Assembly (NCBI RefSeq): GCF_003605645.1
Contig: NZ_QVMU01000007.1
Span: 134,861-198,860 of the forward strand
DNA: 64,000 nt
Direction of reading: 5' to 3'
Origin: Vibrio sinensis
GTDB taxonomy: Bacteria; Pseudomonadota; Gammaproteobacteria; Enterobacterales; Vibrionaceae
Numbering within the stretch: the stretch's first letter is position 1; each line of letters begins with the position of its first letter. The notes under the pieces are model-generated. The model was not told the DNA's origin. It saw only the letters and a list, made by a program, of their open reading frames with translations, and made no database searches. Below are positions 37,961-48,989 of this stretch, one piece after another. The position numbers and the translations under genes are program-made.

Positions 37961-38017
37961 AGTGCCAATTTATCGCTATGAGCATAGATAACTATGTGAT
38001 TAGCGAAAATTGACACT
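37961..38017. repeat. Long imperfect hairpin between nqrF and apbE
   Basis: A 57-nt inverted repeat: AGTG.CAATTT..CGCTA at the left pairs with TAGCG..AATTG.CACT at the right, with an inner CATAG/CTATG stem. There is no U-tract, so it is not a simple terminator. It could be an RNA-stability hairpin at the 3' end of the nqr mRNA or an intergenic repeat element. Confidence 0.45.
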
Positions 38018-38050
38018 ATTAACAACACCATGGCTTCAAATCAAAAGAAA

Positions 38051-39277
38051 TTAGCCACCGAAGTCATCTAGAAGAATATTCTCATCTTCTACACCTAGAT
38101 CTTTCAGCATGCCGATAACAGCCGCGTTCATCATAGGTGGACCACACATGTAGTATTCACAATCTTCTGGCGCTTCATGATCACGTAAGTAGTTCTCATA
38201 AAGAACATTGTGAATAAAGCCTGTGTAACCATCCCAGTTATCTTCTGGCATAGGGTCAGACAGTGCACAGTGCCATACAAAGTTTTCATTCGCTGCTGCT
38301 AAGCCATCGAAATCTTCCACGTAGAACATTTCACGCTTAGAACGCGCACCATACCAGTAAGACATTTTACGCTTAGATTTAAGACGTAAAAGTTGGTCGA
38401 AGATATGTGAACGCATTGGCGCCATACCAGCACCACCACCGATGAAGACCATTTCATTATCAGTATCTTTCGCGAAGAACTCACCAAATGGACCAGAAAT
38501 AGTACACTTGTCGCCTTCTTTAAGAGACCAAATATAAGATGACATCACACCAGGAGCTACATCTGGGTTATTTGGCGGCGGAGTCGCGATACGTACGTTT
38601 AGCTTGATGATGCCTTTCTCTTCTGGGTATGAAGCCATAGAGTAAGCACGAATCGAATGCTCTTTAACGATTGACTCGTAACGGAACAAGTTAAACTTAT
38701 CCCAATCACCACGATATTCTTCAGGAATATCGTAATCAGCGTATTTCACGTGATGTGGTTCAGCTTCGATTTGAATGTAACCACCAGCGCGGAACGGTAC
38801 TTCTTCACCATCAGGGATAGCCAGAGCCAACTCTTTGATAAAAGTCGCTTCGTTGTTATTCGAGATAACTGTACATTCCCACTTTTTAACACCAAAGATT
38901 TCTTCTGGAAGCTCGATTTCCATGTCTGTTTTCACAGCCACTTGACAAGCTAGACGCTCACCTTCACGTGCTTCACCTTTTGTGATGTGATCGCGTTCTG
39001 TTGGTAGGATATCACCGCCACCAGATTTAACTTTCACACGACACTGACCACAAGAGCCACCGCCACCACATGCTGATGATACAAAAATACCTTTAGCAGC
39101 CATTGCGCTAAGTAGTTTGTCACCTGGAGAAGTGATAAAACTCTTCTCTGGGTCACCATTAACTGAAATAGTAACGTCACCTGTAGGTACCAGTTTTGAT
39201 TTAGCGAATAAAATCACTAAAACCAAAGCAAGTAAAATAATGGTAAACATCGCTACACCAAGAATAATGCTTTGCAT
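38051..39277 (-). CDS. nqrF: Na+-NQR subunit F (NADH dehydrogenase, FAD, 2Fe-2S)
   Basis: Entry point for electrons from NADH. The protein has 408 residues. Order: one N-terminal membrane helix, a plant-type 2Fe-2S ferredoxin domain ([16 protein letters not shown] with a further Cys in ERLACQVAV), then a ferredoxin-NADP reductase-type domain with the FAD motif [10 protein letters not shown] and the NADH-site motif [16 protein letters not shown]. The last gene of nqrABCDEF. Confidence 0.97.
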   Translation of the reverse strand: MQSIILGVAMFTIILLALVLVILFAKSKLVPTGDVTISVNGDPEKSFITSPGDKLLSAMAAKGIFVSSACGGGGSCGQCRVKVKSGGGDILPTERDHITKGEAREGERLACQVAVKTDMEIELPEEIFGVKKWECTVISNNNEATFIKELALAIPDGEEVPFRAGGYIQIEAEPHHVKYADYDIPEEYRGDWDKFNLFRYESIVKEHSIRAYSMASYPEEKGIIKLNVRIATPPPNNPDVAPGVMSSYIWSLKEGDKCTISGPFGEFFAKDTDNEMVFIGGGAGMAPMRSHIFDQLLRLKSKRKMSYWYGARSKREMFYVEDFDGLAAANENFVWHCALSDPMPEDNWDGYTGFIHNVLYENYLRDHEAPEDCEYYMCGPPMMNAAVIGMLKDLGVEDENILLDDFGG

Positions 39278-39306
39278 TTGTTATTCCTTATTTATGGGTG
39301 CTTACC

Positions 39307-39903
39307 CTACAGTTGAACACCAGAGAAAGACATAAAGCCTAACGCCATCAAACCAACCGTGATAAAGGTAATACCTAGACCACGTAGACCTGGGGGTACG
39401 TCAGAGTACTTCATCTTCTCGCGGATACCTGCTAGAGCGACAATCGCTAGCATCCAACCTACACCAGAACCAAAGCCATATACGATTGACTCAGCAAAGT
39501 TGTAGTCACGCTGTACCATGAAAGATACACCACCAAAGATCGCACAGTTAACTGTGATCAACGGTAGGAAGATACCTAACGCGTTGTACAATGGTGGGAA
39601 GAAGCGATCGAGGATCATTTCTAGAATTTGTACTAATGCGGCAATTACACCAATAAAAGTGATGAAGTTTAGGAAGCTAAGATCCACACCTTCAACTAAC
39701 GCATTATCTCTCAACACAAGGTTGTAAACTAGGTTGTTCACTGGTACAGCAATTGTCAAAACAACAACAACCGCAACACCAAGACCAAAAGATGTCTTAA
39801 CTTTCTTAGACACAGCTAGGAAAGTACACATACCTAGGAAGAAAGACAAAGCCATGTTTTCGATGAAAATCGATTTAACTAACAGACTAATGTATTGTTC
39901 CAT
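39307..39903 (-). CDS. nqrE: Na+-NQR subunit E
   Basis: Integral membrane subunit; with NqrD it forms the inverted-repeat membrane core that holds an intramembrane iron centre. The protein has 198 residues and six hydrophobic segments. A cysteine in [11 protein letters not shown] and one in [12 protein letters not shown] are the conserved iron-site ligands. It is 7 bp after nqrD. Confidence 0.96.
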   Translation of the reverse strand: MEQYISLLVKSIFIENMALSFFLGMCTFLAVSKKVKTSFGLGVAVVVVLTIAVPVNNLVYNLVLRDNALVEGVDLSFLNFITFIGVIAALVQILEMILDRFFPPLYNALGIFLPLITVNCAIFGGVSFMVQRDYNFAESIVYGFGSGVGWMLAIVALAGIREKMKYSDVPPGLRGLGITFITVGLMALGFMSFSGVQL

Positions 39904-39910
39904 GACGTCC

Positions 39911-40543
39911 TTACTCCTTCGCTTCTACTTGTTCTGGTTTCAAAATACGGATAGCCCAAATCATGAAGCCGATCAGGAAGAATGCAGATGGTGCTAGTAG
40001 CATTAGGCCGTTTGGTTGATACCAACCACCATTGCTCACCAAAGGTAATACTTCCAAGCCAAATAGCTTGCCAGAACCAAATAGTTCACGGAAGAAAGCC
40101 ACTGTAATCAGTACGAAACCATAACCTAAACCATTACCGATACCGTCAATAAACGATGGCAGTGGCGCAGACTTCATAGCAAACGCTTCAGCACGACCCA
40201 TTACGATACAGTTTGTAATGATAAGACCTACGAATACAGATAGCTGTTTAGAGATATCGTATAGGTAAGCTTTTAGCACTTGGTCTACCACGATTACCAA
40301 TGACGCAATAATCGCCATCTGAACGATGATACGTACACTGTTAGGAATGTGATTACGGATAAGAGATACAGAGAAGTTAGACAATGCTGTTACAAAAGTA
40401 ACCGCTAACGTCATAACAAATGCTGTCTCAAGTTTGGTTGTTACTGCAAGAGCAGAACATACACCAAGAACCTGTAGCGCGATCGGGTTGTTATCCAACA
40501 CCGGCGCCATAATGCTCTTTTTAATGTTTTGTACACTGGCCAT
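39911..40543 (-). CDS. nqrD: Na+-NQR subunit D
   Basis: Integral membrane subunit, homologous to NqrE in inverted topology. The protein has 210 residues and six hydrophobic segments. The conserved cysteines are in [12 protein letters not shown] and [16 protein letters not shown]. Its start overlaps the nqrC stop by 1 bp, which implies coupling. Confidence 0.96.
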   Translation of the reverse strand: MASVQNIKKSIMAPVLDNNPIALQVLGVCSALAVTTKLETAFVMTLAVTFVTALSNFSVSLIRNHIPNSVRIIVQMAIIASLVIVVDQVLKAYLYDISKQLSVFVGLIITNCIVMGRAEAFAMKSAPLPSFIDGIGNGLGYGFVLITVAFFRELFGSGKLFGLEVLPLVSNGGWYQPNGLMLLAPSAFFLIGFMIWAIRILKPEQVEAKE

Positions 40544-41325
40544 TAATTCAGACCTCCGTCACGAACTTTTGCTAGGAATGGACCAAAGCCCAAATCACCT
40601 AACCAGAAGTCGAATGTACCCTGAACACCATTGCCCGTTAATGTTGCGCCTGAAAGACCATCAACACCGTGCTCAGAACCTGCAGGAGCGCCACCTTTAA
40701 CAATCTTGATTGCTGGCTTGTGGTTCTCGTCGAAAAGTTTCTTTCCAACAAACTGCTCACGCCATACTGGGTTTTCAATCTCACCACCAAGTCCAGGAGT
40801 TTCACCTTGCTCGTAGTAAGTTAGACCAGAGATAGTGTTACCATCAGTTTCAACAGCAACAAACGCGTACATCATTGACCAAAGGCCAGTACCATGCACA
40901 GGAATAATTACTTTTGAAATGCCTTTGTCGCTTTTCACTAGGTATACAATACCTGTGTCTGCGCGACGAAAGATCTTCGCTTTATCTTCTTCTGGTGTCA
41001 GAGAGATAGATTCAGCAGGATCTTTAGATGCTAGGCGCTGATTGTAATTTGCCGCAGTAGAGCCATCTTCCGCTTTTTCAACAAAATCACCTGTTTTAAA
41101 GTCAACAAGTCGAGGTTCGATTGTCTCTTTAAACAACTCAGGGATGTTGCCTGATAGTGGGATGCCTGCTACTTCTAAGATTTTTGTTTGCTTATCTAGA
41201 GCGGCATTTGCTACTTGCTTGTCACGCAAGCCAACAGCTGCTGTTGATACGATGATTGAGCACACTAGGCTCAATGCGATAACAACAAACAGCGTCTTTT
41301 TAATGCTATCGTTATTACTTGCCAT
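40543..41325 (-). CDS. nqrC: Na+-NQR subunit C (covalent FMN)
   Basis: Membrane-anchored periplasmic flavoprotein. The protein has 260 residues with one N-terminal helix. The ApbE recognition motif [12 protein letters not shown] near the C terminus carries the threonine that receives FMN. It overlaps the nqrB end by 11 bp. Confidence 0.97.
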   Translation of the reverse strand: MASNNDSIKKTLFVVIALSLVCSIIVSTAAVGLRDKQVANAALDKQTKILEVAGIPLSGNIPELFKETIEPRLVDFKTGDFVEKAEDGSTAANYNQRLASKDPAESISLTPEEDKAKIFRRADTGIVYLVKSDKGISKVIIPVHGTGLWSMMYAFVAVETDGNTISGLTYYEQGETPGLGGEIENPVWREQFVGKKLFDENHKPAIKIVKGGAPAGSEHGVDGLSGATLTGNGVQGTFDFWLGDLGFGPFLAKVRDGGLN

Positions 41326-42556
41326 AGCGCGCTAGTCTCCGCTTAATGTTCTTCTCAACAACCACATGGTCGAACAAAGGTGCAAATAGGTTCGCAAATA
41401 GAATCGCCAGCATCATACCTTCTGGGTATGCCGGGTTCACAACACGAATCATTACACACATGGCACCAATAAGGATGCCGTACCACCACTTACCACTATC
41501 GGTAAATGAAGCTGATACAGGATCAGTTGCCATAAAGAACATACCGAATGCAAAACCACCTAAAACAAGGTGCCAGTGCCATGGCATGCTGAACATTGGG
41601 TTGGTATCAGAGCCGATCACGTTGAACAAGGTCGATACTGCAATCATACCGATCATTACACCCGCAATGATTCTCCATGATGCAATTCGCATGTAAACAA
41701 TCATCGCTGCGCCGATAATCAGTGCTAGTGTTGATACTTCACCAATTGAGCCCGGAATATTACCGATGAATGCATCCATCCAAGTAATCGGAGCGCCAGT
41801 GATTGTATTTACTAGTGCACTATCACCACCTTGAGCCCATTGGCTAAGAGCCGTTGCGCCAGAGAAGCCATCTGCTGCAGTCCATACAACGTCACCCGAG
41901 ATTTGAGCTGGGTAAGCGAAGAATAGGAAAGCACGGCCTGCTAGTGCTGGGTTTAAGAAGTTACGGCCTGTACCACCAAAGATCTCTTTCGCTACAACAA
42001 CACCAAAAGTAATACCTAATGCTGCTTGCCACAATGGAAGAGTTGGCGGAACGATAAGTGCAAATAAGATAGAAGTAACAAAGAAACCTTCGTTAACTTC
42101 ATGCTTACGCACCATACAGAACAATACTTCCCAGAAACCACCAACGAGGAATACCGTTGCGTAGATAGGTAGGAAATAGGTTGCACCCAATAGCATCTTA
42201 CTGCCAACGCCCGCTTCAACACCCATGGTGCCGCCGAACATTTCAGTTAGCCAGTAATGCCAGTTGCCTGCAACAACGGCTGCTAGTTGTTCACCAGCAT
42301 ACATATGGTTTAGAGCAGCGATCGCTTGACCACCTGCGTTGTACATACCCCAGAACATAGCTGGGAATACCGCAAACCAAACCATGATCATGATACGTTT
42401 TAAGTCAACGGCATCACGAACGTGCGAGCTTTTTTTAGTCACTAGACCTGGTGTATAGAAAAGAGTCGCTGCAGCTTCATAAAGCGCAAACCACTTCTCA
42501 TGTTTACCACCTGGTTCAAAATGATGCTCGATATCCTCAAGGAACTTTTTAAGCAT
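41315..42556 (-). CDS. nqrB: Na+-NQR subunit B (membrane, covalent FMN, riboflavin)
   Basis: Large membrane subunit that forms the Na+ and quinone pathway. The protein has 413 residues with about ten helices. The FMN-attachment motif is visible as [12 protein letters not shown], and a conserved [20 protein letters not shown] segment is present. The N-terminal stretch with [16 protein letters not shown] matches the family. It starts 3 bp after nqrA ends. Confidence 0.97.
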   Translation of the reverse strand: MLKKFLEDIEHHFEPGGKHEKWFALYEAAATLFYTPGLVTKKSSHVRDAVDLKRIMIMVWFAVFPAMFWGMYNAGGQAIAALNHMYAGEQLAAVVAGNWHYWLTEMFGGTMGVEAGVGSKMLLGATYFLPIYATVFLVGGFWEVLFCMVRKHEVNEGFFVTSILFALIVPPTLPLWQAALGITFGVVVAKEIFGGTGRNFLNPALAGRAFLFFAYPAQISGDVVWTAADGFSGATALSQWAQGGDSALVNTITGAPITWMDAFIGNIPGSIGEVSTLALIIGAAMIVYMRIASWRIIAGVMIGMIAVSTLFNVIGSDTNPMFSMPWHWHLVLGGFAFGMFFMATDPVSASFTDSGKWWYGILIGAMCVMIRVVNPAYPEGMMLAILFANLFAPLFDHVVVEKNIKRRLARYGK

Positions 42557-42559
42557 GGA

Positions 42560-43900
42560 TTACCCTTCCTTCACAATTGTATCTAAGCATTCACGAAGCA
42601 GTTGACCGTATTCGTATTTGCCTGGGCATACAAAGGTACATAATGCGAGATCTTCTTCATCTAGCTCAAGCGCACCCAACGCTTGCGCGCTGTCTGTATC
42701 ACCTGCACATAGATCGCGAAGCAGCAATGTTGGTTCCATATCTAATGGCATTACACGTTCGTAGTTGCCAATTGGAACCATTGCACGATCACTGCCGTTT
42801 GTCGTCGTTGTCATATTAAACAACTGACCTTTGAAGACATGGCTAAGGAAAGAGCGCGTAACAGAGAACTTGTTCTTACCAGGTACTGCCCAGCCGAACA
42901 ATTCTTTCTCACGACCTTCACGCAATACTGAAACTTGAACGTGGTAACGGCCCAAGTAAGCATGAGGTCCAGATGCTTGCACACCTGACAATACTGATCC
43001 TGAAATGACACGGACTTCACCAGGCATCAATTCACTATCGGTTACTTCATCTAAGTTAGCACCTATTACAGTGCGAATTAGACGTGGGTTATTAACTACT
43101 GGGCCAGCCAGAGAAATAACTCGATCAGTATAAAGTTCACCAGTAAGGAAAAGTTGACCAACGGCGATAACGTCTTGATAGTTGATGCTCCAAGCCACAT
43201 TTTCTGCATTTACTGGGTATAAGAAATGCATGTGGGTTCCAGCAAGACCTGCTGGGTGAGGGCCATCAAACACATGCTCTTCAACATTTGACTGAGAAGA
43301 ACGTGGAAGACTTGTACCAGATTTACAAACGTAAACCTTATTTTCTGTCAGGGCTGAAAGGATATCTAAACCAGCGACAAAAGCTTCACCTTGTTCGTTA
43401 ATAACTAACTCAGGCTTAGCTGCCAATGGATTAGTATCCATCGCAGTAACAAAAATTGCCTGTGTAGAAGATGAAACGGCTGGAACCTTGCTGAACGGTC
43501 GAGTACGTAAAGCGGTCCAAAGGCCTGATTCAATTAGTTGAGTCTTGATCACTTCACGATCTAGATTTGCTAATTGGGCTGCTTCAAACTTATCGAATGT
43601 CACCTGCTCATCACCTGACACTTCAATCACTACAGATTGAAGTACACGCTTTGCGCCACGGTTAATTTCGATCACTTTACCGGCTGCTGGTGAAGTAAAT
43701 TTCACACCTAGATTCTTTTTATCTTCAAAAAGAATCTGAGCTTTTTTCACTTCATCGCCAACGCGAACATGCATCGTAGGACGCATGCCAACGTACTCTT
43801 CGCCAAGCAAGGCGACTTTTTTGATGGACTTACCATCATTAATCACCTGGGTAGGAGTTCCTGCGATAGGAAGGTCCAAACCCTTCTTTATTGTAATCAT
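42560..43900 (-). CDS. nqrA: Na+-NQR subunit A
   Basis: Cytoplasmic subunit without a bound cofactor, involved in ubiquinone interaction. The start at 43900 ([16 protein letters not shown]) gives 446 residues, the same as V. cholerae; an in-frame start four codons upstream is unlikely. Family segments: [35 protein letters not shown] and the C-terminal [12 protein letters not shown]. First gene of the operon, whose other five subunits follow in order. Confidence 0.97.
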   Translation of the reverse strand: MITIKKGLDLPIAGTPTQVINDGKSIKKVALLGEEYVGMRPTMHVRVGDEVKKAQILFEDKKNLGVKFTSPAAGKVIEINRGAKRVLQSVVIEVSGDEQVTFDKFEAAQLANLDREVIKTQLIESGLWTALRTRPFSKVPAVSSSTQAIFVTAMDTNPLAAKPELVINEQGEAFVAGLDILSALTENKVYVCKSGTSLPRSSQSNVEEHVFDGPHPAGLAGTHMHFLYPVNAENVAWSINYQDVIAVGQLFLTGELYTDRVISLAGPVVNNPRLIRTVIGANLDEVTDSELMPGEVRVISGSVLSGVQASGPHAYLGRYHVQVSVLREGREKELFGWAVPGKNKFSVTRSFLSHVFKGQLFNMTTTTNGSDRAMVPIGNYERVMPLDMEPTLLLRDLCAGDTDSAQALGALELDEEDLALCTFVCPGKYEYGQLLRECLDTIVKEG

Positions 43901-44294
43901 ACGCACTTGCACTACTTTATCGGGAAAAAGATTCTATGATTGCGTAACTTTTAGACACGACATTTGTGTCCGGTTTCAGCGCCATTGCACGCCAAAATCG
44001 CAACATCCTATTAAAGCTTTTGTCACAAACAAAAGCAGAATTTATCAGGGGCAATAGTCTATCATCATTTGGGAACGTGATGCCATGATCAAACTAAGTG
44101 ATAGCGTGATTAATTGCGGGTTATCGTGCTTAAATGGCTAAATAATAGTCATAACTTTGAGCTATAGCACAATCACATCGTCGCAAAAATAATGCCCCCT
44201 CCATCTCTCTTCACATCATGAAATATTTCATTTTATTTAGTCATATTTGCAGATTTGTTTCTATGTTGTTACGCAGACTTTTGCACATCAAGAG
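43901..44294. other. Upstream region of nqrA and downstream region of bolA
   Basis: About 390 bp. It must contain the nqr promoter, but no clear -35/-10 pair or known operator was fixed. A 7-bp inverted repeat GCTTTTG / CAAAAGC with a 7-nt loop lies at 44016-44036. No gene is supported here. Confidence 0.4.
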
Positions 44295-44324
44295 AAAAAA
44301 GGCAGTGATAGTTGCCCTTTTTTT
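44295..44324 (-). terminator. Terminator after bolA
   Basis: An AAAAAAGGCA / TGCCCTTTTTT hairpin directly beyond the bolA stop; the flanks suit termination on the minus strand. Confidence 0.75.
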
Positions 44325-44328
44325 ACAT

Positions 44329-44640
44329 TTATTTGCCGCCGCCTAAACACATTGGGCTATCAGGAGCGCTATTGTTTTGCTGCTGCCATTCATCCAAGGT
44401 ATAGGTATGAATTGAAAGAGCATGAATATGATTGGCAAGTTCTTCAGATAGAAGTTGATTTACGCTACGATGGCGAGCTATTAAACGTTGATTTATAAAT
44501 TGGTCGCTAACGATAATCACTTTAAAGTGACTTTCTGAACCCGCTGGTACATTGTGCATATAACTTTCATTAATGACACTAAGAAAGCCTGGGGTGAACT
44601 GTTGTTGAAGTTTCGATTCAATCACATCTTGTAACATCAT
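44329..44640 (-). CDS. bolA: BolA-family protein
   Basis: Stress-related protein linked to cell shape and to monothiol-glutaredoxin/Fe-S handling. The protein has 103 residues from the ATG at 44640, which follows an AGGTGG site; an adjacent ATG at 44637 is possible. The family core is seen: IESKLQQQF, a conserved [13 protein letters not shown] and [12 protein letters not shown] with the invariant RH. The C terminus carries PMCLGGGK. It diverges from rlmG, and yajG-ampG lie nearby as in E. coli. Confidence 0.93.
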   Translation of the reverse strand: MMLQDVIESKLQQQFTPGFLSVINESYMHNVPAGSESHFKVIIVSDQFINQRLIARHRSVNQLLSEELANHIHALSIHTYTLDEWQQQNNSAPDSPMCLGGGK

Positions 44641-44789
44641 ATTCCACCTAATGATTAAGTATGAAAGAGGCTGAGCTCGAATATTTCGGCATATTAGCTC
44701 TCTAGAATAAAAAGCTAAAGGTTTTAGTTTCCACATTTGTCGCCATCTGCGACAATTTCAGCATAATACTCACACTGAACGTTCCATTT

Positions 44790-45920
44790 ATGAAAACTGA
44801 TCTTACTTTACATGATCGCACATTAATTCTGCATAGATTTCCGAAAAGAAACAGCGAAACTCTACAAGCGTGGGACGCCGGCGACGAATATATCATCAAT
44901 TATGTGGAAGAACTCGGCTTTACAGAGCATAAACACATTTTGATACTCAACGACAACTTTGGCGCTCTAAGTTGTTGGTTTTCTGCACAGCACAAAGTGA
45001 CCATGATGAGTGATTCTTTTATTGCTCAAACTGGCACACGTGCGAACTTAGCAAGCAACCAATGCAATGATATTTCATTTATGACAACAATGGATGAAAT
45101 ACCCTCTGATATTGATTTGGTTATCATGCAGATTCCTAAAAGTAACCGCCACTTAACTTGGCAGTTGAGTCGACTACGTGCAGCCCTTGATTCAAATATT
45201 TTAATTGTTTCGGTCAATAAAGCAAAAGACATCCATACATCGACACTCAAACTGTTTGAAAAATATCTAGGTCAAACGAAGACCTCTCTTGCATGGCGTA
45301 AGCACCGACTCGTATTTTCTAATGCCAACAGCGCGCAAATCATCCCCATTGATCCAATAACACGTTGGGATGTCGATGGAGAAAACTTTGCTCTCAATAA
45401 TTATCCGAATGTTTATTCTGGTGAAAGTCTAGATCTTGGCGCTCGTTTTATGTTGCCAAATTTACCTCGAAAAGAGGGAATCAAACACATCATAGATCTA
45501 GGTTGTGGCAATGGTGTTCTCTCTTGCAGAATGGGTCAACTCAACCCAACAGCAAAGTTCACCTGTGTTGATGAAAGTTTTATGGCTGTCGAATCTGCGC
45601 GCCAGAACCTCATTGAAGTTCTTGGCACCGACCGAGAAATCAACTGCGTCGCTAATAATTGCCTAGATGGCTTCATGGCGAGCAGTGCTGACTTAATTAT
45701 GTGCAATCCGCCATTCCACCAGCAACAAGCGATTACCGATCACATTGCGTGGCAAATGTTCTGTGATGCAAAGCATGTTCTTAGCAGTGGTGGTCAATTA
45801 TTAGTTATCGGTAATCGTCACCTCGGCTACGATGCTAAATTAGCGAGACTTTTTGGCAACGCGAAAGTAAAAACGGTCGCATCAAATAATAAATTTGTTA
45901 TTTTACAAGCCACTAAATAA
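44790..45920 (+). CDS. rlmG: 23S rRNA (guanine-1835-N2) methyltransferase RlmG
   Basis: Methylates G1835 of 23S rRNA using S-adenosylmethionine. The protein has 376 residues and two duplicated domains: a degenerate N-terminal methyltransferase-like domain (ILILNDNFGALSCWF) and a catalytic C-terminal domain with the SAM motif IIDLGCGNGVLSC and the base-flipping motif MCNPPFH. KAKDIHTSTLKLFEKYLG between them matches E. coli RlmG. It is divergent from bolA. Confidence 0.93.
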   Translation: MKTDLTLHDRTLILHRFPKRNSETLQAWDAGDEYIINYVEELGFTEHKHILILNDNFGALSCWFSAQHKVTMMSDSFIAQTGTRANLASNQCNDISFMTTMDEIPSDIDLVIMQIPKSNRHLTWQLSRLRAALDSNILIVSVNKAKDIHTSTLKLFEKYLGQTKTSLAWRKHRLVFSNANSAQIIPIDPITRWDVDGENFALNNYPNVYSGESLDLGARFMLPNLPRKEGIKHIIDLGCGNGVLSCRMGQLNPTAKFTCVDESFMAVESARQNLIEVLGTDREINCVANNCLDGFMASSADLIMCNPPFHQQQAITDHIAWQMFCDAKHVLSSGGQLLVIGNRHLGYDAKLARLFGNAKVKTVASNNKFVILQATK

Positions 45921-45970
45921 ATACTCATATTCAAACTCGCTTCACGAGTAACGATAATAAGGAAACGACA

Positions 45971-46540
45971 ATGAGAAAATTGGTTCTAGCCGCGTCAATG
46001 GTATTACTCACAGCTTGTGCCGCGCCTCAGCAAGAGCAAATCAATTTCATGCCAAAAGCTGCATTAAGCAGTAGTGATTTGGTAAAAGGCAGCACTTTCA
46101 CACTGAGTAGCAAAGATGTACGCGCTTCCCAATATGTTGCATTAGTCGATAGTGGTCGTTCAAATATCGAACCGATCCACTCTAAGCAAAATGTTCGCAT
46201 TGCGATTGAAAACGCTCTAGCTGCTCAACTTGAATCACAAGGTTTCCGCAATTCTTTAGACAGCGATAACTCTGTTGCTATAGAAATTCAAGAGACGCTA
46301 GTTTCAGTGAAACATTCGGTAATGGAAAATGAAATGAATGCGACGGTTATTCTTGAATTAACCGCTGAAAATTCTCAAGGCAAATTGGTAAAAACCTATA
46401 CTGGTACAGCAAAACGCACTGGTGCATTGAGTGCTTCAAATGAAGAAATTGCTGTCGTATTGAATGATGTGACAAACCTTGTCCTGACAGAAATCTCAAA
46501 TGACCGTGAGCTGAAAAATTATATGCAGGAGCGATTCTAA
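45971..46540 (+). CDS. yajG: YajG-family lipoprotein
   Basis: The protein has 189 residues with a lipobox LLTAC at about residues 12-16. Function unknown. The mature sequence follows the YajG pattern (VALVDSGRSNIEPIHSKQNVRIAIENAL and a C-terminal LTEISNDRELKNYMQERF). Its stop overlaps the next ATG by 1 bp, and ampG follows, the same context as in E. coli, which links it loosely to wall recycling. Confidence 0.9.
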   Translation: MRKLVLAASMVLLTACAAPQQEQINFMPKAALSSSDLVKGSTFTLSSKDVRASQYVALVDSGRSNIEPIHSKQNVRIAIENALAAQLESQGFRNSLDSDNSVAIEIQETLVSVKHSVMENEMNATVILELTAENSQGKLVKTYTGTAKRTGALSASNEEIAVVLNDVTNLVLTEISNDRELKNYMQERF

Positions 46541-47085
46541 TGTGGAAATATGCCCTAGCATCTCTGTCACTAGTTAGTAGCCTTGCTTTTGCAGGGCCAA
46601 AAGTCGAAGTCGAAACCACACTGGGTGCTTTTACCATTGAACTCAATGAAGAGAAAGCGCCAGTGACTGTCGCTAACTTTTTAAAGTACGTCAACGATGG
46701 TAGCTACGTCGGTACGCAATTTCACCGTGTTATTCCTGGTTTTATGGCTCAGGGTGGCGGCTTTGATGAAAAAATGAATACGCTACCAACGTATTCTCCA
46801 ATTAAAAATGAAGCCAATAATGGGCTTCAAAATAAAACTGCATCTATCGCAATGGCGCGCACCAACGATCCAAACTCAGCAACTCGTCAGTTTTTTATCA
46901 ATCTAACCGACAATAACTTCTTGGATTATGGTCAACGCCCGCCTGGCTATGCTGTATTTGGTACAGTGACCGATGGCTTTGATGTCATTCAAAAGATGGC
47001 CAGTAAGCCGACTCACTCTTTGGGCCGCTATAATGATGTCCCTGTAGAGCCAATTATTATCACTCAAATTGCGGTTGTTAAATAA
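46540..47085 (+). CDS. ppiA: Periplasmic peptidyl-prolyl cis-trans isomerase (cyclophilin, PpiA-like)
   Basis: The protein has 181 residues with a signal peptide ending SLAFAG (cleavage near residue 19), so it acts in the periplasm. The cyclophilin core shows the catalytic arginine region QFHRVIPGFMAQGGGF, the SIAMARTNDPNSATRQFFINL segment and a FGTVTDGFDVIQKMA C-terminal strand. It is co-translated with yajG. PpiB in the cytoplasm is the main alternative, but the signal peptide argues against it. Confidence 0.92.
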   Translation: MWKYALASLSLVSSLAFAGPKVEVETTLGAFTIELNEEKAPVTVANFLKYVNDGSYVGTQFHRVIPGFMAQGGGFDEKMNTLPTYSPIKNEANNGLQNKTASIAMARTNDPNSATRQFFINLTDNNFLDYGQRPPGYAVFGTVTDGFDVIQKMASKPTHSLGRYNDVPVEPIIITQIAVVK

Positions 47086-47185
47086 CCTCTTATAGAGGCT
47101 CTAGCGTCTTTGGCTAGAGCCTTTTCAATTCTTGCTTAATTCTCTAAGTTAGAAACACAACATCACCAAAAACAAGGAATAGTCT

Positions 47186-48565
47186 ATGTCCCACGCGTCT
47201 ATCTCATGGTTAGATACGGTTCGGAGCTACTTCGACAAACGCCTGCTTTGGGTTTTTATGCTCGGTTGTTCGAGCGGTTTCCCTTGGGTTTTAATTGGCT
47301 CGAATATGTCAGGCTGGCTAAAAGATGCCGGTCTCACTCGCGCTGCTATCGGTTATTTTGGCAGTGTCTTTGCGGTATACGCAATTAACTTCCTGTGGGC
47401 TCCACTGGTTGATAGGGTCAAACTCCCTTTCTTACACGCTTGGGTCGGCCAACGTCGTAGTTGGATTCTGCTATGCCAATGCGTGATACTCATTTGTACA
47501 TTGTTCATTGCCGGTGTCGATCCTGCCAAGAGTCTTATGCTCACATCAATGCTTGCTTTGATCATTGCGACGGCTTCCGCGACACAAGACATTGCCATTG
47601 ATGCTTTTCGTATCGATACGTTCCCGAAATCACAAGCAAGTAAACTACCTCAAGCATCTGCAATGGCTGTCATTGGTTGGTGGACGGGATACTCACTTCC
47701 TGGATACTTTGCATTTGTGAACGCTGATTCCATTGGTTGGAATGGGGTTTATTACGGAATGGCCGTTGTTGTCGGTATATTAATTGCGTTTACTTTGTTG
47801 GTAAGAGAGCCTCAAACTCACCGAGAAGAGCTTCAATCGCAAGCTGAAAAGCGTCATAACGAGGTCGTTGGTAATAAAGTCGTTGCATGGTTGAGTGTGA
47901 CGGTTATTGAACCATTCTTAGATTTCTTCAAACGTAACGGTGTCCAAGTGGCCGTAACGTTATTGCTATTTGTATTCTTATTCAAAATTGGTGAAGCATT
48001 CTTAGGCCGTATGTCGATCACTTTCTATAAAGAAATTGGATTTAGCAATGAACAGATTGGACATTATTCAAAACTTATCGGCTGGGGAGCAACGATGTTC
48101 TTCACTTTGCTCGGTAGTATGTTTAATGTGAAATTCGGAATTGTTAGAGGGCTGATGATTGGTGGTATAGCCATGGCGGCGAGCAACCTAATGTTTGCAT
48201 GGATCGCGAAAGTAGGACCAAACGAAAACCTATTTTTAGCAACCATTATCGTTGATAACTTTACTACTGCATTTTCAACCGTAGCATTTGTATCATTCTT
48301 AACGATTCTAACTGGGCAAGCATTCTCAGCGACGCAATACGCGCTGCTTGCTTCACTGGGTAACTTTGGTCGAACGACATTAGCTTCATTCAGTGGTGAA
48401 CTGGCTGATTACCTCAATGATTGGTCTACGTTTTTCATCATAACTGCAATCATGGTTGTACCAAGCCTAGTGATGCTGTATTCACTTCGTCATTACTTCA
48501 CTGACTTGCTAGAAAAGCGACGAAATGATGATGCAAAACTGGATACATCAAACGAGTCCAATTAA
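47186..48565 (+). CDS. ampG: AmpG, muropeptide MFS permease
   Basis: Imports 1,6-anhydro-muropeptides from the periplasm for cell-wall recycling, which in many species also controls beta-lactamase induction. The protein has 459 residues and about 12-14 membrane helices. Family motifs: LGCSSGFPWVLIGSNMSGWLK and WAPLVDRVKLPF at the N terminus, TQDIAIDAFRID and FKIGEAFLGRMS. It follows the cyclophilin after 100 bp and is ended by a terminator. Confidence 0.94.
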   Translation: MSHASISWLDTVRSYFDKRLLWVFMLGCSSGFPWVLIGSNMSGWLKDAGLTRAAIGYFGSVFAVYAINFLWAPLVDRVKLPFLHAWVGQRRSWILLCQCVILICTLFIAGVDPAKSLMLTSMLALIIATASATQDIAIDAFRIDTFPKSQASKLPQASAMAVIGWWTGYSLPGYFAFVNADSIGWNGVYYGMAVVVGILIAFTLLVREPQTHREELQSQAEKRHNEVVGNKVVAWLSVTVIEPFLDFFKRNGVQVAVTLLLFVFLFKIGEAFLGRMSITFYKEIGFSNEQIGHYSKLIGWGATMFFTLLGSMFNVKFGIVRGLMIGGIAMAASNLMFAWIAKVGPNENLFLATIIVDNFTTAFSTVAFVSFLTILTGQAFSATQYALLASLGNFGRTTLASFSGELADYLNDWSTFFIITAIMVVPSLVMLYSLRHYFTDLLEKRRNDDAKLDTSNESN

Positions 48566-48606
48566 TCGTTATTGGTGTCATCTAGCTAGCAAAGCAACCT
48601 CATCAC

Positions 48607-48632
48607 AAAAATGGCGCCTAGCGCCATTTTTT
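48607..48632 (+). terminator. Terminator after ampG
   Basis: AAAATGGCGC / GCGCCATTTTTT, a short-loop hairpin with T run, about 42 bp past the ampG stop. Confidence 0.85.
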
Positions 48633-48751
48633 ATATCCATGAGGAACTGAAGGCGTACCACTCACTCTTTTAGACCTAAAATCACGCAACCTGCTGCATT
48701 TAAATCTATCATTCACTAATTATGTTGATTATTTGACAAACTGCATAATCA

Positions 48752-48767
48752 ATAAAACCGTTTGCGT
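48752..48767 (+). promoter_or_regulatory. PurR/CytR-family-like operator upstream of ompK
   Basis: ATAAAACCGTTTGCGT matches the PurR consensus at 12 of 16 positions; the right half-site is perfect. Placed about 220 bp upstream of a nucleoside-channel gene, it may be bound by PurR or a related LacI-family regulator such as CytR. Inference only. Confidence 0.4.
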
Positions 48768-48840
48768 AAACGATACCTGATACAAATTTTATGCAACTCT
48801 GCAAAAGTTCCGTAAATCTTACCTATTACTATCAATAATG

Positions 48841-48856
48841 TGATCGAGATCATTAT
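48841..48856 (+). promoter_or_regulatory. CRP-like site upstream of ompK
   Basis: TGTGATCGAGATCATT matches the CRP palindrome TGTGA-N6-TCACA with two mismatches in the right arm. An overlapping inverted repeat ATCATTA/TAATGAT occupies 48851-48867 and could be part of another operator. tsx in E. coli is known to be under cAMP-CRP control. Confidence 0.55.
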
Positions 48857-48989
48857 TTTAATGATGCAGCATGACTCATTTCACTTTTAATTGAGATTTA
48901 TATCGCTATCATTCATGTCGAAATTCAAAGCGGCGTGACAGCAGGTCACGACGCTTAATTATCCGAATTAAAACATAGAGAGTCCCACT

